Part shown: one piece after another, positions 33,535-44,673 of the stretch | Position numbering within the stretch: the stretch's first letter is position 1 | Layout of the letters: every line of letters begins with the position of its first letter | Assembly: GCA_020080175.1 (NCBI GenBank) | Contig: JAGHQL010000130.1 | Span: 1 to 64,000 of the forward strand | Source of the DNA: Glutinoglossum americanum | Taxonomy: Eukaryota; Ascomycota; Geoglossomycetes; Geoglossales; Geoglossaceae | Direction: 5' to 3' | Length of the DNA: 64,000 nt | Position numbers and translations under genes: made by a program | The notes under the pieces: generated by a model | What the model was told of the DNA's origin: nothing | What the model saw: the letters and a program-made list of their open reading frames with translations, nothing else | The model's database searches: none

Positions 33535-36500
33535 TCAAACAATAGTCACCTCCATCATCTCCCACCCTTCATAAGATGGTGTAATGCTCTCAACCCACTT
33601 CTGAAGCCGGTCAAAGTCGTCGACCATATCTGTGAGATCGATCCCAAGGGTGGGGAGAGTCCGAATGATCGTCTGCTCCCAATACCCAACGCGGCGGTAA
33701 GTCTCCCCACCCAGGTCAGTAGGAAGCAGCAGCAGGCATTGCTTCACCACCGACGGGGTTTCTCCCAGATAGCCACCCGAGATGTTACGGAGGCTGATGC
33801 ATAAGATCCGCTTATCTGACAATTCAGCCTCACCATCTCGATCGAAGTCGGATTTCCGTGGACGCTCGCTCCGCCCCTCGAGTATGTCGAGTATGCGGTG
33901 GAGAGGAATCGCCCAGGCCCTTAGTCTCAGCAACCCCCCAGAGACTTCTCCGAGCGGATTGTGGCCAAGGGGGGTGGAGTCGATACTTAGGATTTCGGCC
34001 GAGTACGATTCGTCCCCCACCAGCATATTCCTCCGCGGGGCAGAAAAGTGCACGGCGCAGTCCACCGACGCCCACGAAAATGAGGGAGCGCTGGAACAGA
34101 GATTGGGCGGTCTGGAATCCGCTATCTGGCCTTTTCCAGCGTCCTCTGTGATCGGGGTTCTTCGGTGCCACGTAAGGCCGTTGAGCGCGTCACCCGACCA
34201 TATGCCAGCGACGGACTTGGAACGCGTCCCGAAGAGGTTCTGGAATATCCTCGCCAGACCCGACACCGCGGGGAGTCTATCGCTAGGCCTCGTCAGTAAG
34301 CGAAGGGTGTACTCTGTTACCAACAGATACCAGAGAGAATGCGCTGCGGTGAATTGCCCGACGGTCACGTCGGAGGGCACATAAACGGGCTGTGGGTGGT
34401 AGTGCGGGCAATCAAAATGAAGGACTTTCCGCTCCTTTGGCGATTTGGAAAGATTCCTCAATAGCCAACGTAAAGGCTCCTCGTCATGGCACGGAGCTGA
34501 AATCGCTTCAGGCCCAAGGAAGCCTAGGAGGTCCTCCGCGTTCTGGTTGCAGAGATACTGAACTCCGTTTCGTATGGCATCCAAGCTGTCCTTGCGCTCT
34601 CGGCTCTGCATGCTAAAGATTGATCTCGACCCTGGCCTAAAGATTTCCGGCTCGCGCTCTGTAGCGGAGTGGGAAAGGCACTCCCAGTAGATTTCGTGGA
34701 GGTCGAAGTGAAGCGTACGTTTGGAGAGAGCGCGTTCTTGCAGGACCCAGCCACGGGAGTTCAATATGTCTTGGCTGAGAACTTGGTCGTGGCGGGGCAC
34801 GGTTGGGCAGATGACTTTTGCAGTACTCGCAGCAACCCCGTTCGGGCCAGTCGAACTGCCTAGGAGAGTTGGGTGTCGACAGCTGCGGATCTCCAAGATG
34901 TTTCTCTCTTTAAGAAACCCGCTCTGGGGATCCAGGGCACCTCCCACAGATATGTTCAACCACGCGTCCATATATATCTGACCCATAACCGCCGATTGCT
35001 TCTGCCAATCTTGCGACGAATCTTGCATAATACAGAGCGCATCAATCCAGAGATATCTAATTCCCAACCTCCTCGTAACTTCGATCGCATCTTGGAACGT
35101 TTGAGGCATGGAGCACAGCGCAATACCCTCTTTCATCGATTCGAGGGTAGATAAAGTCGCTGCGAGGGTTAGACTATCTCCCCACCTGTAACTTAGCGTT
35201 GCATATTGTCCCGGGCGATTTGCACCTACGCTAAGGGAGGGCTCTGGATACACTCCTTTAGCTCCAGGCGCACCGACATCGATGACACGGTGTGGCAAGC
35301 AAACAGAGCCTGAAGGGTGACAAGCAGCATGGCCATCCACACATGAAGACAACCAACTGCCAATCAGCGAGAAGGTTTCTTCGGACGAGGGGTCAGCTGC
35401 CAAATACGCAGTTTGTCCACCGCCGGCCATACAGAGTAGCGGAGGCTCCCACACGCCCTTTCCACAGTCACCTAAGCACCCCGGTTTAGCTACGACTTCA
35501 GATAGAACTTTAAGGGAAACTCACAACACGGGTGTGGCGGCTGGCTTAGTTTCACATAGTCTGTGCCATCTACCCAGCCATAGGTCGCATGTTCCGGGCG
35601 ATTGATTGGCGGTTCAGCCGCGGTCCCATAGACGAAAGCTGCTAGCCATAGTTTCCCTCTTGTCATATAGACGGAAATGAGCTAGTTAATCAGCTAGCCA
35701 TCTTGAGTTGTTATCGCTTCCGGGACAAGAATCCCTAATCCGTTGACGAGGGAAGCAGCAAGACTCACCTGTCCAGGCAGATAACTCTGAATCCTCGGAT
35801 ACCTCCCCACCGGCCCTTCACCCACCTCACCATACTCTCTATACCCCCACGATGGGTGAATTGGCTTCACGCACCTCGCATAGAACCTCACCTTATAACC
35901 CGCCATTTCAGATAAAGTCTTATCTACCCGCTCGACGCCACTGACATCCCACCCTACCTCCCTAAACCCTTCTTCATAACACCGTTTAGGGGGGATATTC
36001 GCGATGGGCAGCACGATGATGAAGCCACTATAGAAGAGTTCCAATTCTTCCTCTTGGGCCCACCTGCCCCATCTGTGGTACACCAACGTCACCCCACTAT
36101 CCCTCGCAAGGCCGGAACCACTTGCGTCCATGTCAAAGGAAGGCTTTTCACTTCCGCCGATGTATAGGCGTTCGCTTGAGTACCGTAGCCCGAAGGCCAG
36201 GAGGCTGCAGAGATGACACCCATTTTCCGCAGAGGCGCAAAGCTTGTCTATGCTGGTGTGGTGTCTGTATTCGAGGGAGTGGTCTTCGAGACTTCTCTCA
36301 GGAAACGGGCGGTTGTTTTCTGAGGAAGTGATGATGTGGTATCGACACCCTACGGATGCGCATTGCTCTTTACGGTGGGGAGTGAAATTGATCTTCGAGC
36401 ATAGGTCGCAGAGCTGATGCAGGCGAACATCCATGGCAGCGCATCGCCGCTCCATATCTAACTTCTCTGTATTCGTTAGCCCTATACCGAACATGCCGGC

Positions 36501-37238
36501 AAGCCCGATTGGGCAAGGTACAGCATCCAGTAGTATCTGTACCGCCGCCTGCTGCCTCGCGACCATCGCGCAGCGCAGAATCGAATACCCGAATCTATCT
36601 TTTGCGAGAACGTCAGCACCCTTCTCAAGCAGGATGCTCAAGACCGCCTCCCGTCCATAGATCGCTGCCAAGTGCAATGCCGTCCATTCATATCTACCAC
36701 CCTTTACATCGATGTTAGCACCCTTCTTCAGTAGCAGTTGCACCATCGCCTCGTGTCCACTGGCCGTCGCTCCTTGCAGTGCCGTCCATCTAGAGATACT
36801 ACCCATTTCGTCTACATTAGCGCCCTCCTCCAACAGCAGCTGTACCACTTTTCCTTGTCCATTAGCTATAGCTGTGTGCAACGGCGTCCATCCGGCCTTG
36901 TCTCTTGAATTAATGTCGGCCCCTTTCCCTAGCAGCAGCTGTATGACAACCTCGTGCCCATTACGAGCCGCTTCATGCAGCAATGTTGATCCATTCTCAG
37001 TCTCCGCTACAGCGCCAGCCCCCTTCTCCAGTAGCAGCTGCACCACAGCCTCGTGCCCACCTCTGGCCGCCATACGCAATGCGGTACATCCGTTCCCGTC
37101 CCTCGTAGAAACATCAGCCCCCGTTTCCAGCAACCGCCTTACCATGGCTTCCTGACCTCCCATAGCAGCCTCGTGGAGCATTGTCGATCCACAATCACCA
37201 TCTGCGACACCATCAACTACGTTCCCTGGTTGACACAT
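33535..37238 (-). CDS. Ankyrin-repeat HET-domain protein (NLR-like incompatibility gene)
   Basis: Proposed exons: 37238-35769, 35681-35525, 35471-33535 (1187 aa). Residues about 15-250 are seven ankyrin repeats (for example GWTPLHTAIANGQGKVVQLL). Next come the Cys motifs that usually open HET proteins: LCDLCSKINF and, after YRHHTSIDKL, SAENGCHLCSLL. The HET domain follows on later exons: WLSSCVDGHAAC, LPHRVIDV, YATLSYRWG, LGIRYLWIDALCIMQD, MGQIYMDAWLNISV, then GWVLQERALSKRTLHF and IYWECL. HET domains trigger cell death on non-self recognition. The 87-nt intron joining the two halves has a strong GTGAGT donor and an in-phase CTAG acceptor. Unspliced, the upstream frame stops at 35694 and an ATG follows at 35666, so two adjacent genes (37238-35694 and 35666-33535) remain possible. 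The split of HET N-terminal motifs across them favours one gene. Confidence 0.75.
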
Positions 37239-37859
37239 GGGTGCAGCCTACCCGACCGAATCCCGGGTATCGGTATCCCGGATACCTACGTGTTGCGTGT
37301 GGTGTAGAATAACCTTGACAGGAAACCTCGCGTCCTGCCCCAACGATACAGAAGAATCTTATATAATATTGTCTTGAGAAAAAAAACCATCTAACAAACA
37401 GATATAGTAGAGGTTTATATATCAGTAAATAGCTCCGAGCAGTGAGGTTATGCCTGTAACTTCTAAACAAATTTTCAAGGCAGTTTGATGGTTGTAGCAA
37501 AGGGGATAAACCCGCTAGATACTGTAATACTGCACATTTCGCCCAACCAAAACCCCCACCAAGTTCTACCCCTCAGTGCGACACATAGCTAGTGAAAGAA
37601 GGAGGGACCGCTATGCGAACCAATCAGGAGGTGATTAACGATCTTCCAACAAAAAATACAATATACTTAGGATATCCACTTACTATAAGTACACCCACGA
37701 TGGCCTCTTTATGTGACCCCATGGAAATCATAGCGCAGTTTAATTGTCATAATAATTAATTCAATAGTTCTCACCGTTGGAGTTTACTCCTAGTTGACCC
37801 TCCCTGATTGGCGTAGTCATACCATAATCAGTCTATTATGTTTACCTGAGTCCGCTCGT

Positions 37860-39310
37860 ATGTCCACGTAATATTTACAGCTATGCGTGGGGCCAAGTCG
37901 AGTGCTTCAACACGTTTAAGGACAGCCCCCAACAGGCGCAGACACCTGGCTTCTTTTCACCAGCCAGCGGCGTTCGGCATGCCATGGGTCTCGCTGGCAT
38001 CCTAGGAGAATGTTACCTGCGGATCGACAGGCTCTGCTTCGTTCGAGATGACAGCGAATTGAAACGCTCTCAGCTCAGTGGGATGGCATCTATATATATC
38101 AACGCCTGCCTTATAGTTATCGTTACTAGCGGTCGTAACGCTCACCGTGGAACCTGTGAGCTTCACGGTGTATCGGAGGCTCGAGTTCGAGGATCACATG
38201 GCAGGCAAGAGTAGCGTAATCAAGATTGGACTTTTCATCAGCTCTTGTCGTCTCGACGCGAGATAGCATTCGAAGGTGGGGGAGTGAAATAGGTGCATCC
38301 GCCAACTATGTGGCTTGAATCACACACGAATATCAGGGGGAATTGGGTAGATACCTTTCCCCCTGAGTTTAATGCTTACTGGAGGCTCCGTCTCTGGCCT
38401 CACCTTATTCAATACATGTGCCTCATGAAAAATTATAGCGTCAGAAGCCTTACTTATCCGGAGGATATGCTTTGCGCTTTTGCCGGGATTGTGGCCATGC
38501 TAAGCTATACATTCGCATCTGGCCTCACTTGTGGATTGCCCAGAATGTTCTTTGATGTCGCGCTGCTTTGGCAGCCCAACTCGCCGGTTGCTAGGAGAAC
38601 TCCTGTGGCTACCGGTTCTGGAATATGCCTACTCAGCTGGTCTTGGTAGGATGGGAATGTGATATCGATGAGAGTTGGGTGAACGGCTACGAATATATCA
38701 AAGACAGCTGCTATTTTTGTCCACGCCAGGCCATTCTCATTGCTAGTGGACTTGTGGGAACGGAGGCCATATGTTGTGGGTGGAATGCCGAAAACCTCCC
38801 CGTGTTAACAAATAGGGGTGGCCTAAATCGCGTGGCCCCTATTTACTAACACGGGGTCGCTGGCGGGGAAACTTCTTGACACTCTATACATAAAGGGTTC
38901 CGCGACTTCAATGTACTTTACGCTTTTAGATACACGCTCCACGGAGCACGGTAGCTAGCTAATCAATTCATTTTCATCTAACGTTCAATAGGACTCGTAA
39001 AAAGCGATATTTTATTTCGGTGCTATAACTAGCGAATCGCCTAACCTCACGGACTATACCGGTGTATGATATGGGATTATCTGCGTGGTTTGGGAGAAGC
39101 AGCTCAGCTCCCAGAGCTGAGTCTTGGGTGCATTATCTCTACAAAAAGGAGATCGAGGAAGGGACGAAGCACCCTAAGCTTTACGAATTCTATAATATAC
39201 TCTGGATTAAGTGGAAGAATGATATAGCATATAGGAAAGCCCTTGGTTGGATTATGAAGGAGTTCTGGGAGAGGGAAGCTGCTGGGCTGGTAGATATCAC
39301 TTTGGGATGA
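37860..39310 (+). pseudogene. Decayed HET-domain gene
   Basis: Pieces of a HET protein lie in order on the plus strand over about 1.45 kb: a YSYAWG-like start near 37880, the core (YLRIDRLCFVRDD and MASIYINACLIVIVTSGRNAH) near 38010-38160, the later module (YSVRSLTYPEDMLCAFAGI; GLPRMFFDVALLWQP) near 38430-38590, and a family-type C-terminus (LYEFYNILWIKWKNDIAYRK) near 39180-39245. They occupy different frames with several interruptions, so the gene looks broken. It belongs to a different HET subgroup from the neighbouring ankyrin-HET gene, as its C-terminal module has no match there. A hairpin-forming inverted repeat lies inside it at 38798-38856. Confidence 0.75.
38798..38856. repeat. Inverted repeat, arms about 23 bp
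   Basis: The left arm begins CCCCGTGTTAACAAATAGGGG and the right arm ends CCCCTATTTACTAACACGGGG. They pair with two mismatches and a small bulge around a short central loop. It lies within the decayed HET gene and may be a tiny hairpin element or a fold-back footprint. No clear target duplication was identified. Confidence 0.65.
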
Positions 39311-41500
39311 TCCATGGAATTGTCAACTACAGGCGGGAAAACGCTGTTAGGCCTCTATTGTATACCTAGCCCGTTTTCAGCACATACAGTCTATTGGTCC
39401 AGCGTGTATACAATATTTAAGCTATCCTCTCTACAGTCTTCATTTCTCGTCAACGTTATCTTCCGCATGCATATTTCTTGCTACCGTGCAATTCCTGCCA
39501 CCGCACCGCCTGACAGCCTGTCCCCCCGTTTCGGCCATGGCCATGTTCGGGGTACAGCCCTTCGCGCCCCCCGCCATCTCGTTGCCTACTCCCCCTAGAG
39601 CGTGAGCTAGTTTCATAGTACAAATGGGCTTAAAACCGAAACCGTTTAGTTCTGGCTAAGGCGATCCCCCCCTACAATGGAGACACCGTAAACCCTAAGC
39701 CTGCTGCAACGTGGACCAGACTCGCATCTCTTCCGACGAACAGATGAGTACCTGCTGTCCCATTGAAGCCACGCGCAACCACGGGTAAATCCGCGCAGAG
39801 GATCAGGGCGTCTGTGTCAGAATGGTATGTTGCAGCAAGCCTCATTCTTGTGGCAAAGTTTGCTATACTGGCACCCTTGGGGGTGGGCACTGTGCCAATG
39901 AAGTCCTCAGCCTCTGTTGCTACAATGGCTAGGTCAATACTGGAGGAATATGTTGCTTAAAGGGGATGACCAATTGCAGTGGCTAGTGCTGTGATGGTGC
40001 ATGCGGACAGGACGGGTCTCGCGTCCAGACTCCAGCCTGGTATCTAGCTCGGGGAGGCAATGGCCAAGCCTGCGAGAATGACAGCAATTGCATCAAATAT
40101 TATTCATGTCAAGCAGGCTGTTGTTTGAGGAACCTAGCCTGAAATTTTGGCCTGTGACTGCGGAAATGGTGGATGTCCCGAATCATTGCGTCACGCCATA
40201 CCACTCAGCTAGTATTGGCCACAGCAAAGCCCTTGCATAGCTAAGCAGGCATACCAACACTATGACCAATTAAGTGGTAAGTCAGCTAGTGTGGTGTTTG
40301 AAGTTTTCGGCAGTGCTAGTTTGCTTCGAAGTGGTCGATATTGCCCGGAATGACTGTGGATCAACCGGGTGTAAGATTAGTCTTATTTCCAGTCATCTTA
40401 GATAGAAATCAATTCAATTTGCATGCTTCGTCCACTTTATATAGCCTACTCGCAATGGTAGAAGCTAACAGAATCATGAATGTCTGGAATGTACTCTAGG
40501 TCGTGGAGAAAGTTAGATACCGATCTACTGCGGTCGAAGCTCTGAAGAGGTGACTTTTCAGGGAAGGCATCCGCCTCACCGAGAAGATAGTATTCCGGTG
40601 ATTGATGACATCGAAGATTGTAGAAAGCCGGTCCTCCAATCCATGCCTGTGTCACCGGCACTCACATAAAATTAAGTCAGGACTTGTAGACTGATAATCG
40701 GAATTAAAAGAATGCATACTGTATAGAGCGGCCTTTGGGATATTCTGAAATGCCTTCTGTTGTTAGTATCTTCCCCATTCCCACCCTGCTTTCCCCTCCA
40801 CCACCGGTAATTCGTACAGCACAATTCGATATGACTCCACACGCCAAGCTAGCCTAGTGCCGTCTGCCCAAGACGTCCTGTATTACCACACCGTACGTAG
40901 GAGGCCAGTGAAACGGCTTCCTCACTGTAGCTGTTACCAACTCCACTAAATTGTAGTGTCCTTAGAAATGAGATACCGGAAGCCCGCGTGGTTTACAGCA
41001 CATGCAGCGTTCATCCCGATCCAAAAAATACATTGTGACAGGGCGGGCCTGAAGAAGAAGTATAAGTGCCAGTGGTCAGCTATAAGGCGCAAGAATAAGA
41101 GTAAATTGCCTAAGTGCAGACTTTGGTCAAGCACCGGCAATATCTATGACGAATCTTCAGTAACTCCGAGTCTCTAGGCAGAAACCCCTTTGTGGCGCAG
41201 GCTATGTAGGCTCTCAGACACGGAATCACTCCACACGAGGAGCATTTCGGGAAAGAATTGGTGTTATTTTACGAGTTTAGAATTGTCAGGTTAAATGAGT
41301 AATGGAGTTGGGCGCGCAGTGGGAACTCACGTGACAAAGAGCGCTTGAAGCGGCGCTAGAGAAACTACCATGTAAGCCGGGGCGAGCATAGGGCGGCGCC
41401 CGCTCGCCAAAACAGGGTGGCTGCAGTTTTCCGTTTCCTTGGCGTCCAACCCTCGTCCGCGCAGTCTCCCAGACACTTGCCACTCCCAGCTCTCACAACC
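39311..41500. other. Gene-poor 2.2 kb
   Basis: No gene is supported. A 72-codon frame at 39672-39890 (-) and its antisense partner at 39763-39960 (+) are open but unrecognised. The 5' region and promoter of KIN17 lie in the last few hundred bases. Confidence 0.5.
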
Positions 41501-42550
41501 ATGCCACGCGCTGAAGTAGGTTCAACGAAATTCCTGAATAACAAGCTAAAGTCCAAGGGACTCCAACGGTTACGATGGTATTGCCAGGTAAGGCTCAAGT
41601 AACAACCCGACTTGGGGGTTTGCTGACCTAAGATTCAGGTATGCGAGCGTCAAATGCGCGATGAGAACGGCTTCAAATGCCACACACAGTCAGAGCCACA
41701 TGTGCGGCAGATGCTTCTTGTAGGGGAAGATCCCCGAAAAGCCATCAACGAGTACAGCAATCAGTTTCTCAAGGACTTTCTCCAGCTTCTCAAGACTGCT
41801 CATGGCGAGAAGAAAGTGCACATTAACCATTTCTACCAAGAGTATATCTCCAACAAGGAGCATACCCATATGAATGCCACCCGGTGGCCTTCATTAACGG
41901 AGTTTGCGAAGTATCTTGGGCGCGAGGGCCTGTGTAGGGTTGAGGATAATGAGAAAGGGCTTCATATTTCCTGGATTGACAACTCTCCTGAAGCATTGAG
42001 ACGGCAGGACGCTATCCGGAAAAAGGAGCGGCAGGACAAAGGAGATGAAGAGCGTGAACAGAAATTGATACAGGAGCAGATAGAAAGAGCCAAGGCAGAC
42101 GCCGACACGGGGTTAGACGACGATATCGGGGAGGGAGGGGGGGTTCTCCAGCGAGCCGAGGGAGAGAAAATTAAATTAAGTTTTGGTGTTAAACAAGGCG
42201 ATGCTAAGCCATCCGCTGCGCCTGACGTTGAAAAAGATGAAAAAACGGGTTCCCGTGCCCCTGGAATGGGGGAAGCCGAATCGAAACCGATATTGCCATC
42301 TACCGGGGGGGGTGCCCTTGAACAGCCGAAGGTCTTTTTGAAGATCGCCCCAAGCAAGCCCAAAAACATCTTCGCAGCTGCCATCAAGAAGAGTGCGCTT
42401 GGGGGCAAGAAAATCACCCCCGCCAAAGAACAACCAAAAAAGCCTATGAGCGAGGCTGAACGGATCATGAAAGAGGAGATCGAGCGCAAGCGGTCTAGAG
42501 GAAACGGCGGGATCAACGGCAACAGTGTCAAGAGACAGAAAGTCACATAA
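41501..42550 (+). CDS. KIN17: KIN17-like DNA/RNA-binding zinc-finger protein
   Basis: Two exons: 41501-41587 and 41639-42550 (999 nt, 332 aa). Kin17 is a nuclear protein linked to DNA replication and repair and to mRNA processing. The start MPRAEVGSTKFLNNKLKSKG fits the family. The CHHH zinc finger is split by the intron: WYCQ|VCERQMRDENGFKCHTQSEPH. The winged-helix Kin17 domain spans about residues 52-160 (FLKDFLQLLKTAHGEKKVHI; ATRWPSLTEFAKYLGREGLC; KGLHISWID). A charged coiled segment and a basic C-terminus with the common fungal motif MSEAERIMKEEIERKR follow. The SH3-like C-terminal domain of animal Kin17 is absent, as is usual in fungi. Convergent with LYS9. Confidence 0.94.
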
Positions 42551-42986
42551 CACTCTCATTTTCATGTAGGCGATAGAAGCGTGTATTGAGCTCAGGCGTT
42601 CGAGGGATGCGGAAAGATAATCGCAATGACCATTTCCCTTGGGTGCGCCATACACTTCGCTAGGTCGTTGCTTGCTAAACCTCATAATTTATCTACTGAA
42701 GTATTAGATGTAGCTTCCGCCGCACCAGAGGTGCTATTATTCCTAGTACATAGACTCAGGAAAATATAGCTTTCTCGCTCCAGCCGCCTGGTAGTGGCTC
42801 TGGTCAGGATGCTTTCCGCCATAGTGGTAGTATTGTTAATCTGAAGAGAGTTACATAAGTAACGGAGAAGTCTTCGCGAAATTTGAATTTGCACTTCTAT
42901 CACGGAATGTAGCGTCTACTTTCTAATGTAATCTGCAGGCCTTTTGGTTGAAAATGCTAAAGTCCGCCTCGACAATATCGTAAAAA

Positions 42987-44532
42987 TCATGCGACTGTCT
43001 GTTCCTTGCACTCGATTCCATATTTCTTCAGCTCACTGATCAGCGGATCATTAATCCTAGCGCTCATCGGTGCTAGGATGCCTTTCTCGGAAATAGTCCC
43101 ATCAAGTACAAGCTTAACGGCGACGCCACAGGGAATGCCCACCAGCCGTGCCATCGCGGAATACCCCTTTGGGTCGCCATACTCAACTAGGGTGGAAGTT
43201 CTTGTTTCCTAGTATCGTCAGTAACAGAGAATCTGTATTGGAATTAAATAACCCCTACCTTCGTTCCATCTTCATGCTCGATTCCGAATTTGTGCTGTAG
43301 CATGACCAAATCCCTCTCTCCTGGGCCGTATTGCATTTTTTGCTCCAGACATGCACAAAGAGTATCCAGCGGGTTACCACGAGGCACTATAGAGGCATCG
43401 GAGAACAGACCAAGCCACCGGAGCCCACCGATTACACGGTCTTTTTCAGTATTATCGACGAACGACGTCTTGGAACATATCGCCCAGATGAGATCCCTTT
43501 TGTAACCTTAGTATCACCGCCACAAGAATCCAGTGGTTTCCGGAGAACTTACGGTTCACTCGCCGATGTTGCCTTTAAGATTTTCTGGGTGGCTTCTTTC
43601 CAGCTCAAACGATTGTCTGAAGGTTTCAAGAAGTCCTGTGCATCTTCACTTAGGAAGCCAATGTCTACCAAGACACGGACAAATTCCGGGAAACCCTGGT
43701 ATCTTAATGTACCCCTGATGATGGTCTGAGCCTCTGGGATATTATAGCGTTCCTTGTAGGGTGTTGAGTCTCGGTTGGGGTAAGCAACAAATGCAAATCC
43801 AGGATAAATGAAGTACGGCTTAGCGGACTCCATAAGTTGTGTCCCGGAAATCTCTTCCGCCTCTCCATCTTTGTAATACTTCGCAGAGTTCCTTAGAGCA
43901 AGTAGGACGCCTCTAGAAGACCAAGAAAACTTGTATCCTAGTGGATTGTCCGAGGCTTCGGGAGCAGGGAGCCCTCCGCAATAAGAGAGAAAACTGGTAA
44001 TCTTCCCTCCGGCTTTGTGCACCTCATTGATCGTTTTCAAGGCGTAAAGATGGTCAATACCCGGATCTAACCCAATTTCATTCATTACAGTGATCCCGGC
44101 GTCCTTTGCCTCCTGCTCAAGCTCCAGCATGGCAGGCGAAACGTAGCTAGTGGTTACAACATTTTTCTTATTTTTAATCGCTGACTTGATCACCGTTGCA
44201 TGGAACGTGTACGGTATCAGACTAACAACAAGATCAACCTTCGCAACCTCTGTGTCAAGAGCATCGGAGTTTGTGACGTCAAGTGAGATTGGCGTTGCGT
44301 TCTTGACACCTTGGGAAAGCTTTTCTGCGCTATGTAGAGTACGGCAGGCTGCATAAATAAATTTGTCAGTAAACAACAAATCCTGAGCACAATGTTCAGT
44401 TTTATGTCTGAAGGGTAGCTACAAACCGACAGTGATCTTAATCCCAGCAGCATCTAAAATGTCAAGGGTTGGTCTAACGACGAACCCAGCTCCTAGGAGA
44501 AGCACCCTTTGTAAAGTAGTTGAGTCGGGCAT
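42987..44532 (-). CDS. LYS9: Saccharopine dehydrogenase (L-glutamate-forming; saccharopine reductase)
   Basis: Four exons: 44532-44427, 44348-43553, 43496-43259, 43208-42987 (1362 nt, 453 aa; yeast Lys9 is 446). It makes saccharopine from aminoadipate semialdehyde and glutamate, the penultimate step of fungal lysine synthesis. The Rossmann start VLLLGAGFVVRPTLDILDAA is followed across intron 1 by ACRTLHSAEKLSQG. The core includes DLVVSLIPYTFHATVIKSAI, NEIGLDPGIDHLYALK and the substrate region KITSFLSYCGGLPAPEASDN. Later exons give DLIWAICSKTSFVDNTEKDR, GGLRWLGLFSD, MLQHKFGIEHEDGTK and MARLVGIPCGVAVKLVLDG. An unspliced reading stops at 43549 and loses 150 residues. Its start is 141 bp from the divergent derlin start. 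Confidence 0.95.
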
Positions 44533-44673
44533 TGTATGTTGCTTTTCCAAGTTTCACTTAAGCTTCGGGCACTCACGGTGGGAGTCTTGGCGTTACGGAG
44601 CCGCAACATCGCTTGCCGCGGCAGAATTAGCCGTCACGACACATCTACGTCTTCATTATAACAGATTAAAGCA

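Noticed and set aside
33782-35489. Several plus-strand frames of 60-200 codons
   Set aside because: They are antisense to the HET-domain exons and show no family motif.
36712-37155. 147-codon plus-strand Ser/Cys/Pro-rich frame
   Set aside because: It is the antisense shadow of the ankyrin repeats; its apparent periodicity copies theirs.
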